From assembly GCA_002298695.1 (NCBI GenBank), contig DBLB01000155.1:5239-26759 (forward strand): 21,521 nucleotides of DNA, read 5' to 3'. How positions within the stretch are numbered: position 1 is the first letter of the stretch; each line of letters opens with the position of its first letter. This document shows, one piece after another, positions 1 through 8,972 of the stretch. The notes under the pieces were generated by a model. That model did not search any database, was not told where the DNA came from, and saw only the letters and a list, made by a program, of their open reading frames with translations. The stretch comes from Clostridiales bacterium UBA735. Its GTDB lineage: Bacteria > Bacillota > Clostridia > Oscillospirales > Oscillospiraceae. Both the position numbers and the translations under genes were made by a program.

Positions 1-52
1 TGCGTTGACAGGTTTCAGATACACCCAGGAAAAGCGTTCGGCGACAATTTAT

Positions 53-91
53 GCCCGGAGAAGTCTGAAACAGAACTTCTCCGGGCTTTTT
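53..91 (+). terminator. Intrinsic terminator of an upstream + strand gene
   Basis: An arm at 53-64 (GCCCGGAGAAGT) pairs perfectly with 75-86, and the loop can form four more pairs (64-67 with 71-74). Five T follow at 87-91, so it acts on the + strand. The gene it serves lies mostly outside the window. One frame stops at 6-8 (TGA), which would suit a coding end there, but too little is visible to call a gene. Confidence 0.88.
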
Positions 92-362
92 CTGCGCTGA
101 CCCACGGATGATCTGCGATTTTTCACGAGGACTCTGCGCGTTTCTGCAGGGCGGCGGACGGGGCATGGCAGATTTCAGATCGCGCAGGCAGGCCGATGCC
201 TGCATTCGCTTGGCAGGGGCCGATCGCTGGTCTTCCGGATGCCATACGATACTGCGGAAAACGGGGGAAGGCTGATTTTGTCGGTTTTTCACGAGAGGAC
301 AGAGAAATGGGCGGATTTTACAAACAATTTGCCGGAAATTGACGGCAGGATGCTTTTCGGGC
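92..362. other. Intergenic stretch, no gene recognised
   Basis: No open frame here has a ribosome binding site or a recognisable protein. Two things can be seen. One is a perfect 7-bp hairpin, GCAGGCA at 184-190 with TGCCTGC at 197-203. The other is an 11-base direct repeat, TTTTTCACGAG, at 119-129 and 285-295. Neither has a known meaning; the region could hold an unrecognised small RNA or simply separate two transcription units. Confidence 0.5.
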
Positions 363-391
363 TTGCAAAGTGCGCCGGGATATGGTAAAGT
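363..391 (+). promoter_or_regulatory. Candidate sigma-A promoter for the glycogen operon
   Basis: TTGCAA at 363-368 lies 17 bases before TAAAGT at 386-391. The -10 matches consensus in four of six positions and is preceded by TATGG, as in the better promoter upstream of the GH25 gene at 10450. If used, it gives glgB a leader of about 340 nucleotides. The assignment is tentative because TATACA further downstream could also serve as a -10. Confidence 0.4.
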
Positions 392-539
392 ATACATATC
401 ACAAAGAACCGGGAACAAGGATTATGGGCAAAACTAACCAAAATGTGCGGATATCGGGTGGATTTGCGACAGTTTCTGCCGCGGGAGGTTCCGTGCCGCT
501 CTGCGGCGGCGCCGTCTGCGTGACCGGGTCGGGAAAAAT

Positions 540-584
540 GACAGTCAGCTCGCCGTGCGGGGGAGCTGGCTGTCTGCGTTTTTT
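540..584 (+). terminator. Leader hairpin with T-tract (possible attenuator) before glgB
   Basis: GACAGTCAGCTC at 540-551 pairs with GAGCTGGCTGTC at 563-574 (12 pairs, one G-T), and six T follow at 579-584 after a four-base gap. It lies between the candidate promoter and glgB. It could stop read-through or act as a regulated attenuator in the long glgB leader. The sequence before it (about 392-540) has further small hairpins such as GCCGC-TCT-GCGGC, but I recognise no known riboswitch class. Confidence 0.5.
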
Positions 585-740
585 CGGCGCGGGCAGCCGC
601 GGCTGAACCGCTGCCGGAACCGGAGCGCAGGCGGGCGGAACCGTGCAGAACCGTGCGCGTCGGCCCGGCCGCGGCGTTTCCCTTGTTTCCGACAGCGCAG
701 AACTCTATAATCATTAGCGTGCCGTAGGATGGTGGTACAT

Positions 741-2633
741 ATGAACAAGCAGTTGGCCGCGTTTTTGCGGCAGTTTCAAACAGAGGGCAGCACAGAGGCG
801 GATCGCTACCTCGGCTGTCATGCCTGCGAGGAGGGCTTCGTGTTCCGCGTCTGGGCGCCGAATGCGCAGGCGGTGAGCGTGACCGGCGATTTCAATTTCT
901 GGAACGAGGATGACCTGCCGATGCGGCGGCTCGGCGACAGCGGCGTCTGGGAGGCGGTGTCGGCGTTTGCAAAGCGCGGCGGCGCGTACAAATACTGCGT
1001 GACCGGCGCGGATGGGAATAAGGTCTACAAGGCCGACCCATATGCCAACCGTGCGATGGCGCTGCCGGAGACGTCGAGTGTGATCGACCCGCCGGAAAAG
1101 TTCCGCTGGACCGACGCGGCCTATCGGCGTGCAAAGCTCAGGCAGACAAGCCTCCGGCGGCCGGTCAACATTTATGAGGTGCATGCCGGTTCTTGGAAAC
1201 GGCACGCCGACGGCAGCTATCTCAGCTATGAAGAACTGGCTGCGGAGCTCATCCCCTATGTGAAGGACATGGGCTATACGCACATCGAGTTTCTGCCGCT
1301 GATGGAATATCCGTACGATCCATCGTGGGGCTATCAGGTGACGGGCTATTACGCGCCGACGCATCGCTACGGCTCGCCGGAGCAGCTGCGGAAGTTGATC
1401 GACGCATGCCACGCGGCAAACATCGGCGTGATCCTTGACTGGGTGCCCGCCCACTTCCCGAAGGACAGCTACGGCCTGTATGAATTTGACGGCACGTGCT
1501 GCTATGAACTGAGCGACCCGGCTATGCGCGAGCATCCGGAGTGGGGCACGCGGATCTACGATTACGCGAAGCCCGAGGTGCGGTCGTTCCTGATCTCGAA
1601 CGTCTGCTACTGGCTGCGCGAGTTCCATGTGGACGGCATCCGCGTAGACGCGGTGGCATCGATGCTCTATCTCGACTATAACCGCCCGAACTTCAAGCCG
1701 AACCGCCTCGGCGGCCGCGAAAATCTGGAGGCCATCGCGTTTCTGCGGCAGCTGAACGAGGCGGCGTTCCAGACAGACCCGGCGGTCATGATGATCGCCG
1801 AGGAGTCGACCGCGTTCCCGATGATCACGCGGCCGGGCTACGACGGCGGGCTGGGGTTCCTGTATAAATGGAACATGGGCTGGATGAACGACATGCTGAA
1901 ATACATGTCGCTCGACCCGCTCTACCGCAAGGGCGACCACAATGCGCTGACGTTCTCGATGACCTACGCCTACAGCGAGAATTTCATCCTGCCGCTCAGT
2001 CACGACGAGGTCGTCCACGGCAAGTGCTCGCTCGTCAACAAGATGCCGGGCAATTACGACGACAAATTCAACAATCTGCGCGTGTTTTACGCGTATCAGA
2101 TGGGCCATCCGGGGAAAAAGCTCAATTTCATGGGCAACGAGTTTGCACAGTTCATCGAGTGGAACTTCACGCAGGGCCTCGACTGGCTGCTGCTGGACTA
2201 CGACCGGCACCGCCAGATGCGCGACTACGTCCGGACGCTGAATCGGTTCTATCTCAGGCACCCGGCAATGTGGGAAAACGATTCGGACTGGAATGGCTTC
2301 CAGTGGATGAGCTGTGACGACCGGGACTGCTCGGTCGTGGCTTTCCGCCGCATCAGCCGGAGCGGGCGCGAGGTGATCGCGGTGTTCAACTTCTGCCCGG
2401 TGCTGCGCGAGGACTATCCGCTGCCGCTGCCGAAGTCCGGCTGGTATGAACCGGTGCTGAACAGCGACGACCGGCAGTGGGGCGGTTATGGTTTCGAGGC
2501 CGAGACGGTCCATGCCGCACGGACGGCGGGCGGCGGCCACGAGGGCCGGTTCCGCTTGCCGCCGATGAGCGCGGTCTATTATCTGCACCGGCGCACCAAC
2601 CCCGGAAAAGACGGAACGAAAACAGAAGGATAA
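741..2633 (+). CDS. glgB: 1,4-alpha-glucan branching enzyme GlgB
   Basis: Forms alpha-1,6 branches in glycogen by cleaving an alpha-1,4 chain and transferring the piece to a 6-hydroxyl; cytoplasmic. With the start at 741 the protein is 630 residues, a usual length for the short GlgB type. An N-terminal CBM48/E-set domain (about 10-110) precedes a GH13 barrel. Visible barrel motifs are DWVPAHF, GIRVDAVAS with nucleophile D303, AEEST with acid/base E354, and LSHDEVVHGK with H421 and D422. A C-terminal beta domain closes it. The ATG at 729 is in frame, but AGGATGGTGG at 726-735 overlaps it and is well placed for 741. First gene of a five-gene operon; glgC follows after a 99-base gap. Family assignment is very secure, the exact start less so. 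Confidence 0.96.
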   Translation: MNKQLAAFLRQFQTEGSTEADRYLGCHACEEGFVFRVWAPNAQAVSVTGDFNFWNEDDLPMRRLGDSGVWEAVSAFAKRGGAYKYCVTGADGNKVYKADPYANRAMALPETSSVIDPPEKFRWTDAAYRRAKLRQTSLRRPVNIYEVHAGSWKRHADGSYLSYEELAAELIPYVKDMGYTHIEFLPLMEYPYDPSWGYQVTGYYAPTHRYGSPEQLRKLIDACHAANIGVILDWVPAHFPKDSYGLYEFDGTCCYELSDPAMREHPEWGTRIYDYAKPEVRSFLISNVCYWLREFHVDGIRVDAVASMLYLDYNRPNFKPNRLGGRENLEAIAFLRQLNEAAFQTDPAVMMIAEESTAFPMITRPGYDGGLGFLYKWNMGWMNDMLKYMSLDPLYRKGDHNALTFSMTYAYSENFILPLSHDEVVHGKCSLVNKMPGNYDDKFNNLRVFYAYQMGHPGKKLNFMGNEFAQFIEWNFTQGLDWLLLDYDRHRQMRDYVRTLNRFYLRHPAMWENDSDWNGFQWMSCDDRDCSVVAFRRISRSGREVIAVFNFCPVLREDYPLPLPKSGWYEPVLNSDDRQWGGYGFEAETVHAARTAGGGHEGRFRLPPMSAVYYLHRRTNPGKDGTKTEG

Positions 2634-2732
2634 ACCAGAAACAGTCAGAAAAACAGGAAAACAGAGGAAATGAGCGGACGTGCGCGGCTTGTCGGGCACG
2701 TGCGGCTGCTCCACCCAAAGGAGGAGTTTTCT

Positions 2733-3911
2733 ATGCACTTCCAGAAAAAGCGCTGCGTGGCGATGCTGCTGGCCGGAGGACAGGGCAGCCGTTTGATGGT
2801 CCTGACGGAGAACACGGCAAAGCCCGCCGTGCCCTTCGGCGGAAAATACCGCATCATCGATTTCCCGCTTTCCAACTGCGTCAACTCCAAGATCGATACC
2901 GTGGGCATCCTGACCCAGTATCAGCCGCTGGAGCTGAACGAATACATCGGCAACGGCCAGCCGTGGGGCCTGAACAGCTCGCACGGGGGCGTGCAGGTCC
3001 TGCCGCCCTACGCCAAGAGCAAGAACTCCGAATGGTACAAGGGCACGGCCAACGCCATCTATCAGAACATCGGCTTCATCGACCGCTATGACCCGGACAA
3101 TGTCCTGATCCTCTCGGGCGACCACATCTACAAGATGGACTACGCGGCCATGCTGGCGTTCCACGAGCAGCATGATTCCGACTGCACCATCGCCGTGCGC
3201 GACGTGCCGCTTGAGGAGGCCAGCCGGTTCGGCATCATGAACACCCGGGAAGACGGCTCGATCTATGAATTCGAGGAGAAGCCGAAGCACCCGAAGTCGA
3301 CGAATGCGTCCATGGGCATCTATGCGTTCAAGTGGAGCGTGCTGAAGCAGTTCCTCGAGGCCGACGAGGCCGACCCGAAGAGCGAGAACGACTTCGGCAA
3401 GAACGTCATTCCGGCGATCCTGGAGGCGGGGCACAAGCTGTACGCCTACGAGTTTGAGGGCTACTGGAAGGACGTCGGCACGATCAACAGCCTCTGGGAG
3501 GCGAACATGGATCTGCTCGGGAAAGATCCCGCATTCGACCTGTCCGGCGGCAAGAAGATCTACGCCAGAAATTCCGCCAAGCCTGCAACGTTCATTGCCA
3601 AATCGGCGGAGCTGCACGAGTGCTTCATTTCCGAAGGCTGTGAGGTCTACGGCATGGTGAACCATTCCATCATTTCCACCGGCTGCGCCATCGGCAAGGG
3701 GGCGGAGGTCACGGACAGCGTCATCATGCCGGACGTTGTGATCGAAAACGGCGCGGTGGTGCGCAGCGCCATCATCGCCGAGGGCTGCCATATCAGGGCC
3801 GGCGCGCGCATCGGCGAACTGGCCGGCGACGGCGAACGGCGCATCAGCGTCGTCGGCAAGGACAAGCAGATCGCAGAGGGCGCCGTTATCGCGGCCGGCG
3901 CGATCGTCTGA
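2733..3911 (+). CDS. glgC: Glucose-1-phosphate adenylyltransferase GlgC
   Basis: Makes ADP-glucose and pyrophosphate from ATP and glucose-1-phosphate, the committed step of bacterial glycogen synthesis; cytoplasmic. 392 residues, normal for the family. The nucleotidyltransferase domain shows [10 protein letters not shown] (residues 12-21), the basic stretch [12 protein letters not shown] (29-40), SGDHIYKMD with metal-binding D130, FEEKPK, and GYWKDVGT. A left-handed beta-helix follows, seen as isoleucine/valine-rich hexapeptide-like repeats from about 290 to the end. The start at 2733 has AAAGGAGGAG at 2717-2726, six bases away. An in-frame ATG at 2670 would add 21 unusual residues and has poorly spaced Shine-Dalgarno sequence. 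Only 25 bases separate it from glgD, its likely partner subunit. Confidence 0.97.
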   Translation: MHFQKKRCVAMLLAGGQGSRLMVLTENTAKPAVPFGGKYRIIDFPLSNCVNSKIDTVGILTQYQPLELNEYIGNGQPWGLNSSHGGVQVLPPYAKSKNSEWYKGTANAIYQNIGFIDRYDPDNVLILSGDHIYKMDYAAMLAFHEQHDSDCTIAVRDVPLEEASRFGIMNTREDGSIYEFEEKPKHPKSTNASMGIYAFKWSVLKQFLEADEADPKSENDFGKNVIPAILEAGHKLYAYEFEGYWKDVGTINSLWEANMDLLGKDPAFDLSGGKKIYARNSAKPATFIAKSAELHECFISEGCEVYGMVNHSIISTGCAIGKGAEVTDSVIMPDVVIENGAVVRSAIIAEGCHIRAGARIGELAGDGERRISVVGKDKQIAEGAVIAAGAIV

Positions 3912-3936
3912 GGGCGCGGAAAAGGAGGAAACTGAA

Positions 3937-5049
3937 ATGAGCACGATGGGTATCATCTTTTCCAACATCTATGACAACAACATGGGTGAGCTGACCGCCA
4001 TGCGCACCTCAGCGTCGATTCCGTTCGGCAGCCGCTACCGGCAGGTGGACTTTGTGCTGTCCAACATGGCAAACTCCGACATCAAGAACATCGGCATTAT
4101 CACAAAATACAATTATCAGTCGCTGATGGATCATCTCGGAAACTGCGAGGAATGGGATCTGAAGCTCGGCGACGGCGTGCGTTTCCTGCCGCCCTATGCC
4201 ACGGGCCACACAGGCGCGTACCGCGGCAAGCTCGAGGCGTTGCAGACGGCCATGCCCGTGCTGGAGCACAGCGACGCGGACTATGTCGTCCTCTCAGACA
4301 CAATGGTGCTCTGCGCCATCAACTACCGCCTCGTCGTGGAGGAGCACATCCGCTCCGGCTGCGACGTGACGGTCGTGGCAAAGGCGGGCGTGGCCGACGG
4401 GAAGAAGATCCAGCACGTGGCGTTCCGGCTGGACGGCGACGGCGGCATTGAGGACATGGCCGTCGACTATCAGGCGCCGGAGAATTATCTCGTCGGCATG
4501 AGCATGTTCGTCATCGCCCGCGAGAAGCTGATCGAGATCATCCGCGAGAGCGTCCCGCACGGGAAATACCATCTGGAGCGGGATTATCTGCTGCCGCAGT
4601 ACAACGAGGGGAAGTTGAAGATCAACGTCTATCCGTTCCACAATGTCGTGCTGTTCAACGACAGCATCGAGGAATACTATAAAAACAGCATGCGCCTGCT
4701 GCGCGAGGACGTCCGGCACGGGCTGTACCGCAGCGAGGTGCCGATCTACACGAAGGTGCGTGACGCAGTACCGACGCTGTTCGGCGATCACGGGCGCACG
4801 CCGAACTGCCTGGTGGCCGACGGCTGCCACCTGTTCGGGTTTGCGGAAAACTCGATCATTTTCCGCGAGGTAGACATCGAAGAAGGCGCGGAGGTCCGGG
4901 ACTGCGTGGTCATGCAGGGCTCGAAGATCGGCGCGGGGGCACGGATCCAGTATGCGATCCTGGACAAGAACGTCGTCATCCGGCCGCACGTCCGACTGCT
5001 CGGCACGCCCGACCATCCGCTCATCATCAACAAAGGGGCGATCGTATGA
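3937..5049 (+). CDS. glgD: GlgD, non-catalytic ADP-glucose pyrophosphorylase subunit
   Basis: Homologous to GlgC and found beside it in Bacillota; in studied species it associates with GlgC and raises its activity while being inactive or nearly so alone. 370 residues. The glycine-rich nucleotide loop of GlgC is missing: the N-terminus reads MSTMGIIFSNIYDN where GGQGSRL would be. The fold-defining stretches IPFGSRYRQVDFVLSNM and NIGIITKYNYQSLMDHLG are kept. A C-terminal beta-helix is visible (GCHLFGFAENSIIF to VVIRPH). AAAGGAGGAA lies just before the start. Its stop overlaps the glgA start by four bases (ATGA), so the two are translationally coupled. Confidence 0.95.
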   Translation: MSTMGIIFSNIYDNNMGELTAMRTSASIPFGSRYRQVDFVLSNMANSDIKNIGIITKYNYQSLMDHLGNCEEWDLKLGDGVRFLPPYATGHTGAYRGKLEALQTAMPVLEHSDADYVVLSDTMVLCAINYRLVVEEHIRSGCDVTVVAKAGVADGKKIQHVAFRLDGDGGIEDMAVDYQAPENYLVGMSMFVIAREKLIEIIRESVPHGKYHLERDYLLPQYNEGKLKINVYPFHNVVLFNDSIEEYYKNSMRLLREDVRHGLYRSEVPIYTKVRDAVPTLFGDHGRTPNCLVADGCHLFGFAENSIIFREVDIEEGAEVRDCVVMQGSKIGAGARIQYAILDKNVVIRPHVRLLGTPDHPLIINKGAIV

Positions 5050-6476
5050 AATTGGCATTTCTGGCGTCGGAGTGCGCGCCGTACTGTAAAACCGGCGGCC
5101 TCGGCGATGTGATACAGGCACTGCCGGAGGCGCTGAGCCGGCTGCCGAAGGTGGAGGTCAGCGTATTTCTGCCGTATTACAGCAGGATCAAATATTCCGG
5201 ACAGTGGAAGACGGACTTTCTGGGATATTTCGACGTGCAGCTGGCCTGGCGGCGCGAATATGTGGGGCTGTTCCGGCTGAAGACGCGCCGGAAAAAATTA
5301 CAGATCTACTTTATCGACAACGAGCAGTATTTCAATCGGCCGTCGGCCTACGGATATCCCGACGACGGCGAGCGGTTCGCGTATTTTTCGCGCGCCTGCC
5401 TGGAAGGGCTGCAATATCTCGGCATGCAGCCGGATGTGCTGCACTGCCACGACTGGCAGACGGCGCTCGTGCCGATGCTGCTGCGCGAGCAGTACCGATG
5501 GGCGTTCCCGGAGACGCGGACGGTGCTGACCATTCACAACATTGAGTATCAGGGCAAGTGCGGCCTCGACTTCAACCGCGAGGTGCTCGGCGCGCCGCCG
5601 CAGTGCGATGAGCTGCTGCGCTTCGATGATTGCAGCAATTTCCTCAAGGCCGGCATCCTCACGGCCGACAAGGTCGGTACGGTGTCGAAAAGCTATGCTG
5701 AGGAGCTGCGCTATCCCTACTATGCGCATGGGCTGTCGGAGATCCTGGCGTCGCGCGGTGCGGACTTCACGGGCATTGTGAACGGCATCAATATGGCGCT
5801 GTTCGACCCGGCGACCAATCCGAATCTGGCCGAGCACTATACCGCGCAGACGCTGCACGAAGGAAAGACGGCCAACAAGCTGGCGCTGCAGCACAGACTC
5901 GGCCTGCCTGAGGACAAAGACACGGCGCTGCTCGTGATGGTGACGCGGCTGGCGGGGCACAAGGGCATTGATCTGCTGTGCTACATTGCCGAGCGGCTTT
6001 TGCAGCGGCGGGTACAGCTGGCCGTGCTCGGCACGGGTGAGGAGAAATATGAATGGTTCCTCTCGGGGCTGCAATACCGCTTCCCGCAGCAGGTCGCGGC
6101 GCATCTGGTGTTCGATGCCGAGCTGGCCGATCTGGCCTACGCGGCGGCGGATCTCTATCTCATGCCGTCAAAGGCGGAACCGTGCGGGCTTTCACAGCTC
6201 ATCGCCATGCGCTACGGCGCAGTGCCGGTCGTAAACGCGACGGGCGGGCTGCGCGACACGGTCACGCCCTACGACCCGACGACGGGCGAGGGCCGCGGAT
6301 TTACGTTCCAGAGCTACAACGCCGACGACTTCCTCGCCTCGATCGACCGGTCGCTGGCCCTCTACTACGACGCGCCGGAGCAGTTCCGGCAGCTGGCTGA
6401 AAACGATATGCGGATCGACTCCGGCTGGGAGCGGCCCGCAATGGAATATATGCAGCTCTACCAGAGCCTGCGCTGA
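5046..6476 (+). CDS. glgA: Glycogen synthase GlgA (ADP-glucose type, GT5)
   Basis: Extends alpha-1,4-glucan chains using ADP-glucose from GlgC/GlgD; cytoplasmic. 476 residues, the standard bacterial length. The N-terminal Rossmann domain shows KTGGLGDV (K15 binds ADP), HCHDWQTALVP and LTIHNIEYQG. The C-terminal domain shows MVTRLAGHKGIDLL and PSKAEPCGLSQLIAMRYG with E378 at the position of the conserved catalytic-site glutamate, then NATGGLRDTV. The start codon lies within the glgD stop, with no independent strong Shine-Dalgarno needed. The next gene begins 10 bases after its stop. Confidence 0.97.
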   Translation: MKLAFLASECAPYCKTGGLGDVIQALPEALSRLPKVEVSVFLPYYSRIKYSGQWKTDFLGYFDVQLAWRREYVGLFRLKTRRKKLQIYFIDNEQYFNRPSAYGYPDDGERFAYFSRACLEGLQYLGMQPDVLHCHDWQTALVPMLLREQYRWAFPETRTVLTIHNIEYQGKCGLDFNREVLGAPPQCDELLRFDDCSNFLKAGILTADKVGTVSKSYAEELRYPYYAHGLSEILASRGADFTGIVNGINMALFDPATNPNLAEHYTAQTLHEGKTANKLALQHRLGLPEDKDTALLVMVTRLAGHKGIDLLCYIAERLLQRRVQLAVLGTGEEKYEWFLSGLQYRFPQQVAAHLVFDAELADLAYAAADLYLMPSKAEPCGLSQLIAMRYGAVPVVNATGGLRDTVTPYDPTTGEGRGFTFQSYNADDFLASIDRSLALYYDAPEQFRQLAENDMRIDSGWERPAMEYMQLYQSLR

Positions 6477-6486
6477 AGGAAACACC

Positions 6487-8304
6487 ATGCGGATTTTATA
6501 CAACAGCAAGCTTTCTCAGTTCAAGACGCCATTCGGAACGCTCCGTCCCGGCGAGCGCTGTACGATGCACATCCAGATCCCATGCTCCTGCCAGACGGTC
6601 CACGTCGAGGTGCGGCTGCTGCGCGAGGACGGAACGCCGTTTCTGAACGTGCCGATGGCCAAAACGTCGGAGACGGCGCTCTATGAGACCTGGAGCGCGT
6701 CGTTTGCCCTGGATGACCCGGATCTCTATTTCTATTTCTTCCAGATCACGACGAAAAACGAGTCGTTCCGCCTGCTCAGGCAGGGCGACGACACGAACAT
6801 GGAGGCGGGCGACTGGTGGCAGGTGAGCGTCATCGCAGAGGACTATCCGGTGCCCGCGGCGCTCGAGGGTGCAGTCATGTATCAGATCTTCCCTGACCGG
6901 TTTGCGAAGGCCGGCCAGTGCGATCTGCACGACAAGCTCCAGCCCTTCTGGGTGCACGAGAACCTGCGCGACGTCCCGGTCTGGCAGCCGAACGACCGCG
7001 GCGAGGTCACAAATACCGACTTCTACGGCGGCAATTTTGCCGGCATCCGCGAAAAGCTGCCCTATTTGCAGGAGCTTGGCGTGGAGGTGCTCTACTTCAA
7101 CCCCATTTTCATGGCCTGGTCGACGCACCGCTATGACACGTATGACTATGCCCGCATCGATCCGATGCTCGGCACGGAGGACGACTTCCGCGCGCTCTGC
7201 AACGAGGCGCATGAGCGGGGCATGAAGGTCATCCTGGACGGCGTCTTTTCCCATGTCGGCAGCCGCAGCCCCTATTTCCAGAGCGCCATCTCCGACCCGA
7301 ACTCGCCGTACCGCAGCTGGTTCGACTTCCAGCACTATCCCGACCGCTATACCAGCTGGTGGGGCATCACGACGCTGCCGTGCGTGAACAAGATGGACCC
7401 CGGTTTTCTGGATTATATCATCGACGGGGCATATTCCATCGCCGTGCGCTGGCTGATGGCCGGCGCGGACGGATGGCGGCTGGACGTGGTGGACGAGCTG
7501 CCGGACGAATTCGTGCTCCGGCTGCGCCGACGCATCCGGCAGGTCAAGCCGTCGGCCATTCTCATCGGCGAGGTCTGGGAGGATGCATCCAACAAAATTG
7601 CCTATGACCGCCGCCGGCGCTATTTCGTCGACAACGAGCTCGACAGCGTGATGAATTACCCGCTGCAAAAGGCCATCTTCCGCTATGTCCGCCGCGAAAA
7701 CGACGGGGCGGAATTCGGACAGCAGGTGATGACGCTGGCGGAAAACTATCCGCCGCACGTCCTGAACGCGTGCATGAACCTCCTCTCCACGCACGATACG
7801 CCCCGCGCGATCAACGCGCTTCTGGACCCGCGTGATGGCAGCCGCGACGAGCTGGCCCGGCGGAGCTTTACGCCGGAGCAGCTGGCCTGGGGTAAGGAGC
7901 TTCTGAAGCTGGCCGCGTTCCTGCAGTTTACGCTGCCCGGCGCGCCCTGTATCTACTATGGCGACGAGGCCGGGATGACCGGCTACCGCGATCCGTTCAA
8001 CCGCGGCTTCTATCCCTGGGGCAGCGAGGATACCGACCTTCAGGCGTTCTACCGTGCGCTGGCACGCCTGAAGAAGGGAAGCCCCGCGCTGCGGCGCGGC
8101 GGCATCGAGGTGCTCACGGCGGGCGGCGGGCGCGTCCAGTTCCGCCGGATATGCGGCGAACAGACGGTCACGGTGTTCACCAACGCCGCGCGCGAACCCT
8201 GGCACGTGCAGTTTCAGGGGACGCTGCTGTTCGGCGGCAACCTGCGCGCATGTACGCCGGATTCCGTGACGCTCAACGAAAACGGCTTCTGCGTCATGGC
8301 ATAA
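6487..8304 (+). CDS. GH13 alpha-glucan hydrolase (neopullulanase/cyclomaltodextrinase-like)
   Basis: Probably hydrolyses alpha-1,4 (perhaps also alpha-1,6) bonds in glycogen or maltodextrins; no signal peptide, so cytoplasmic. 605 residues. An N-terminal beta-sandwich (about 1-120) is followed by a GH13 barrel starting at VMYQIFPDRF. The four conserved regions are complete: DGVFSHVG (D251, H256), GWRLDVVDE (nucleophile D333), GEVWED (E362) and LLSTHDT (H436, D437). MYQIFPDRF together with the N-terminal domain points to the neopullulanase/maltogenic amylase group rather than secreted amylases. AAGGAA precedes the start. As last gene of the glycogen operon it would trim or degrade the polymer. 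The exact substrate cannot be read from sequence. I see no strong terminator after it. Confidence 0.93.
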   Translation: MRILYNSKLSQFKTPFGTLRPGERCTMHIQIPCSCQTVHVEVRLLREDGTPFLNVPMAKTSETALYETWSASFALDDPDLYFYFFQITTKNESFRLLRQGDDTNMEAGDWWQVSVIAEDYPVPAALEGAVMYQIFPDRFAKAGQCDLHDKLQPFWVHENLRDVPVWQPNDRGEVTNTDFYGGNFAGIREKLPYLQELGVEVLYFNPIFMAWSTHRYDTYDYARIDPMLGTEDDFRALCNEAHERGMKVILDGVFSHVGSRSPYFQSAISDPNSPYRSWFDFQHYPDRYTSWWGITTLPCVNKMDPGFLDYIIDGAYSIAVRWLMAGADGWRLDVVDELPDEFVLRLRRRIRQVKPSAILIGEVWEDASNKIAYDRRRRYFVDNELDSVMNYPLQKAIFRYVRRENDGAEFGQQVMTLAENYPPHVLNACMNLLSTHDTPRAINALLDPRDGSRDELARRSFTPEQLAWGKELLKLAAFLQFTLPGAPCIYYGDEAGMTGYRDPFNRGFYPWGSEDTDLQAFYRALARLKKGSPALRRGGIEVLTAGGGRVQFRRICGEQTVTVFTNAAREPWHVQFQGTLLFGGNLRACTPDSVTLNENGFCVMA

Positions 8305-8379
8305 ATGGCATAACATGTCATGCTGAGACTGTCAAAGAACGATAAATTACAGCTTTTCGGATAAAAACGAAAAAAACGC

Positions 8380-8408
8380 TTGCTTTTCCGCAACTGCTGT
8401 GGTAGACT
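8380..8408 (+). promoter_or_regulatory. Promoter of rplS
   Basis: TTGCTT at 8380-8385 is separated by 17 bases from TAGACT at 8403-8408, preceded by TGTGG. It lies after the last glycogen gene and about 100 bases before rplS, giving rplS transcription independent of the glycogen operon. Confidence 0.65.
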
Positions 8409-8437
8409 AATCAGGTCTGTGAAAAGGATGGTCCTCT

Positions 8438-8477
8438 GTCGCAGCCGGCGCTACGGCGCAGCGGCATTTCCTGCGGC
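8438..8477 (+). promoter_or_regulatory. Structured 5' leader of rplS (candidate L19 leader)
   Basis: An outer stem, GTCGCAG at 8438-8444 with CTGCGGC at 8471-8477, encloses an inner hairpin, GCGC at 8448-8451 with GCGC at 8456-8459 and loop TACG, extended by CCG/CGG. Bacillota ribosomal protein operons often carry such autoregulatory leaders, and an L19 leader class is known. The match to that class is inferred from position and fold, not from an alignment. Confidence 0.4.
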
Positions 8478-8510
8478 ATGAACACCTTAATTTTAAGGAG
8501 GACAAGCATT

Positions 8511-8852
8511 ATGGATCTGATGAAGGCTCTGACCAGCCAGTACATGAAGAAGGAACTGCCGGAAATGAATGTCGGCGATACGGTTCGTGTTCATGTCAAA
8601 ATCAAGGAAGGTTCCCGCGAGAGAATACAGATCTTTGAGGGCACCATCATCGCCAAGAAGCACGGCGGGATCGAGGAATCCATCACCGTTCGCCGCATTT
8701 CCTACGGTGTCGGCTGTGAGAAGGTTTTCCCGGTGCATGCGCCCAACGTCGTCGATGTCGAAACGGTTCGTCACGGCAAGGTCCGCAGAGCAAAGCTCTA
8801 CTATCTCCGCGACCGTCTGGGCAAGGCTGCCAAGGTCAAGGAAAAGGTTTGA
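8511..8852 (+). CDS. rplS: 50S ribosomal protein L19
   Basis: Component of the large ribosomal subunit, located near the interface with the small subunit. 113 residues, a normal length. Family stretches are plain: [23 protein letters not shown] near residues 24-46, then [23 protein letters not shown] and [19 protein letters not shown] at 8495-8502 sets the start at 8511; an upstream in-frame ATG at 8478 would add residues foreign to L19. It is transcribed alone: its own promoter and leader are upstream and a terminator begins 9 bases after the stop. Confidence 0.98.
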   Translation: MDLMKALTSQYMKKELPEMNVGDTVRVHVKIKEGSRERIQIFEGTIIAKKHGGIEESITVRRISYGVGCEKVFPVHAPNVVDVETVRHGKVRRAKLYYLRDRLGKAAKVKEKV

Positions 8853-8861
8853 TTCGTACAG

Positions 8862-8891
8862 AAAAGAGACGCCGCACGGCGTCTCTTTTTT
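8862..8891 (+). terminator. Terminator of rplS, possibly bidirectional
   Basis: AGAGACGCC at 8865-8873 pairs with GGCGTCTCT at 8878-8886 (loop GCAC), followed by T-rich sequence to 8891. Flanking A62-A65 on the left give a short T-tract on the opposite strand, so it may also back up termination of the convergent - strand gene. Confidence 0.9.
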
Positions 8892-8929
8892 GTTTTGTCC
8901 GCGTGCGAAAGGACTTTTTCGACACGCTG

Positions 8930-8963
8930 AGCCGGCGGCTGCCCAATCGGGCGGCCGCCGGCT
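8930..8963 (-). terminator. Long hairpin after the CapA-family gene
   Basis: AGCCGGCGGC at 8930-8939 pairs with GCCGCCGGCT at 8954-8963, and inside it GCCC at 8941-8944 pairs with GGGC at 8949-8952, giving about 15 pairs with one T-G. It begins ten bases beyond the stop of the - strand gene. There is no T-tract on the - strand, so it may protect the 3' end or act together with the next hairpin rather than terminate alone. Confidence 0.55.
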
Positions 8964-8972
8964 GTTTCACGT

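Noticed and set aside
370..606. 78-codon frame before glgB
   Set aside because: No ribosome binding site, runs through the leader hairpin, and the translation is Gly/Ser-rich with no likeness to a protein.
714..3968. 1084-codon open frame on the - strand across glgB and glgC
   Set aside because: It is the shadow of GC-rich codon use. Both genes on the + strand have complete catalytic motifs and ribosome binding sites, and the - strand translation has no recognisable domain.
6496..8316. 606-codon - strand frame opposite the GH13 gene
   Set aside because: Shadow of a gene with four intact GH13 regions; no domain or Shine-Dalgarno on the - strand.
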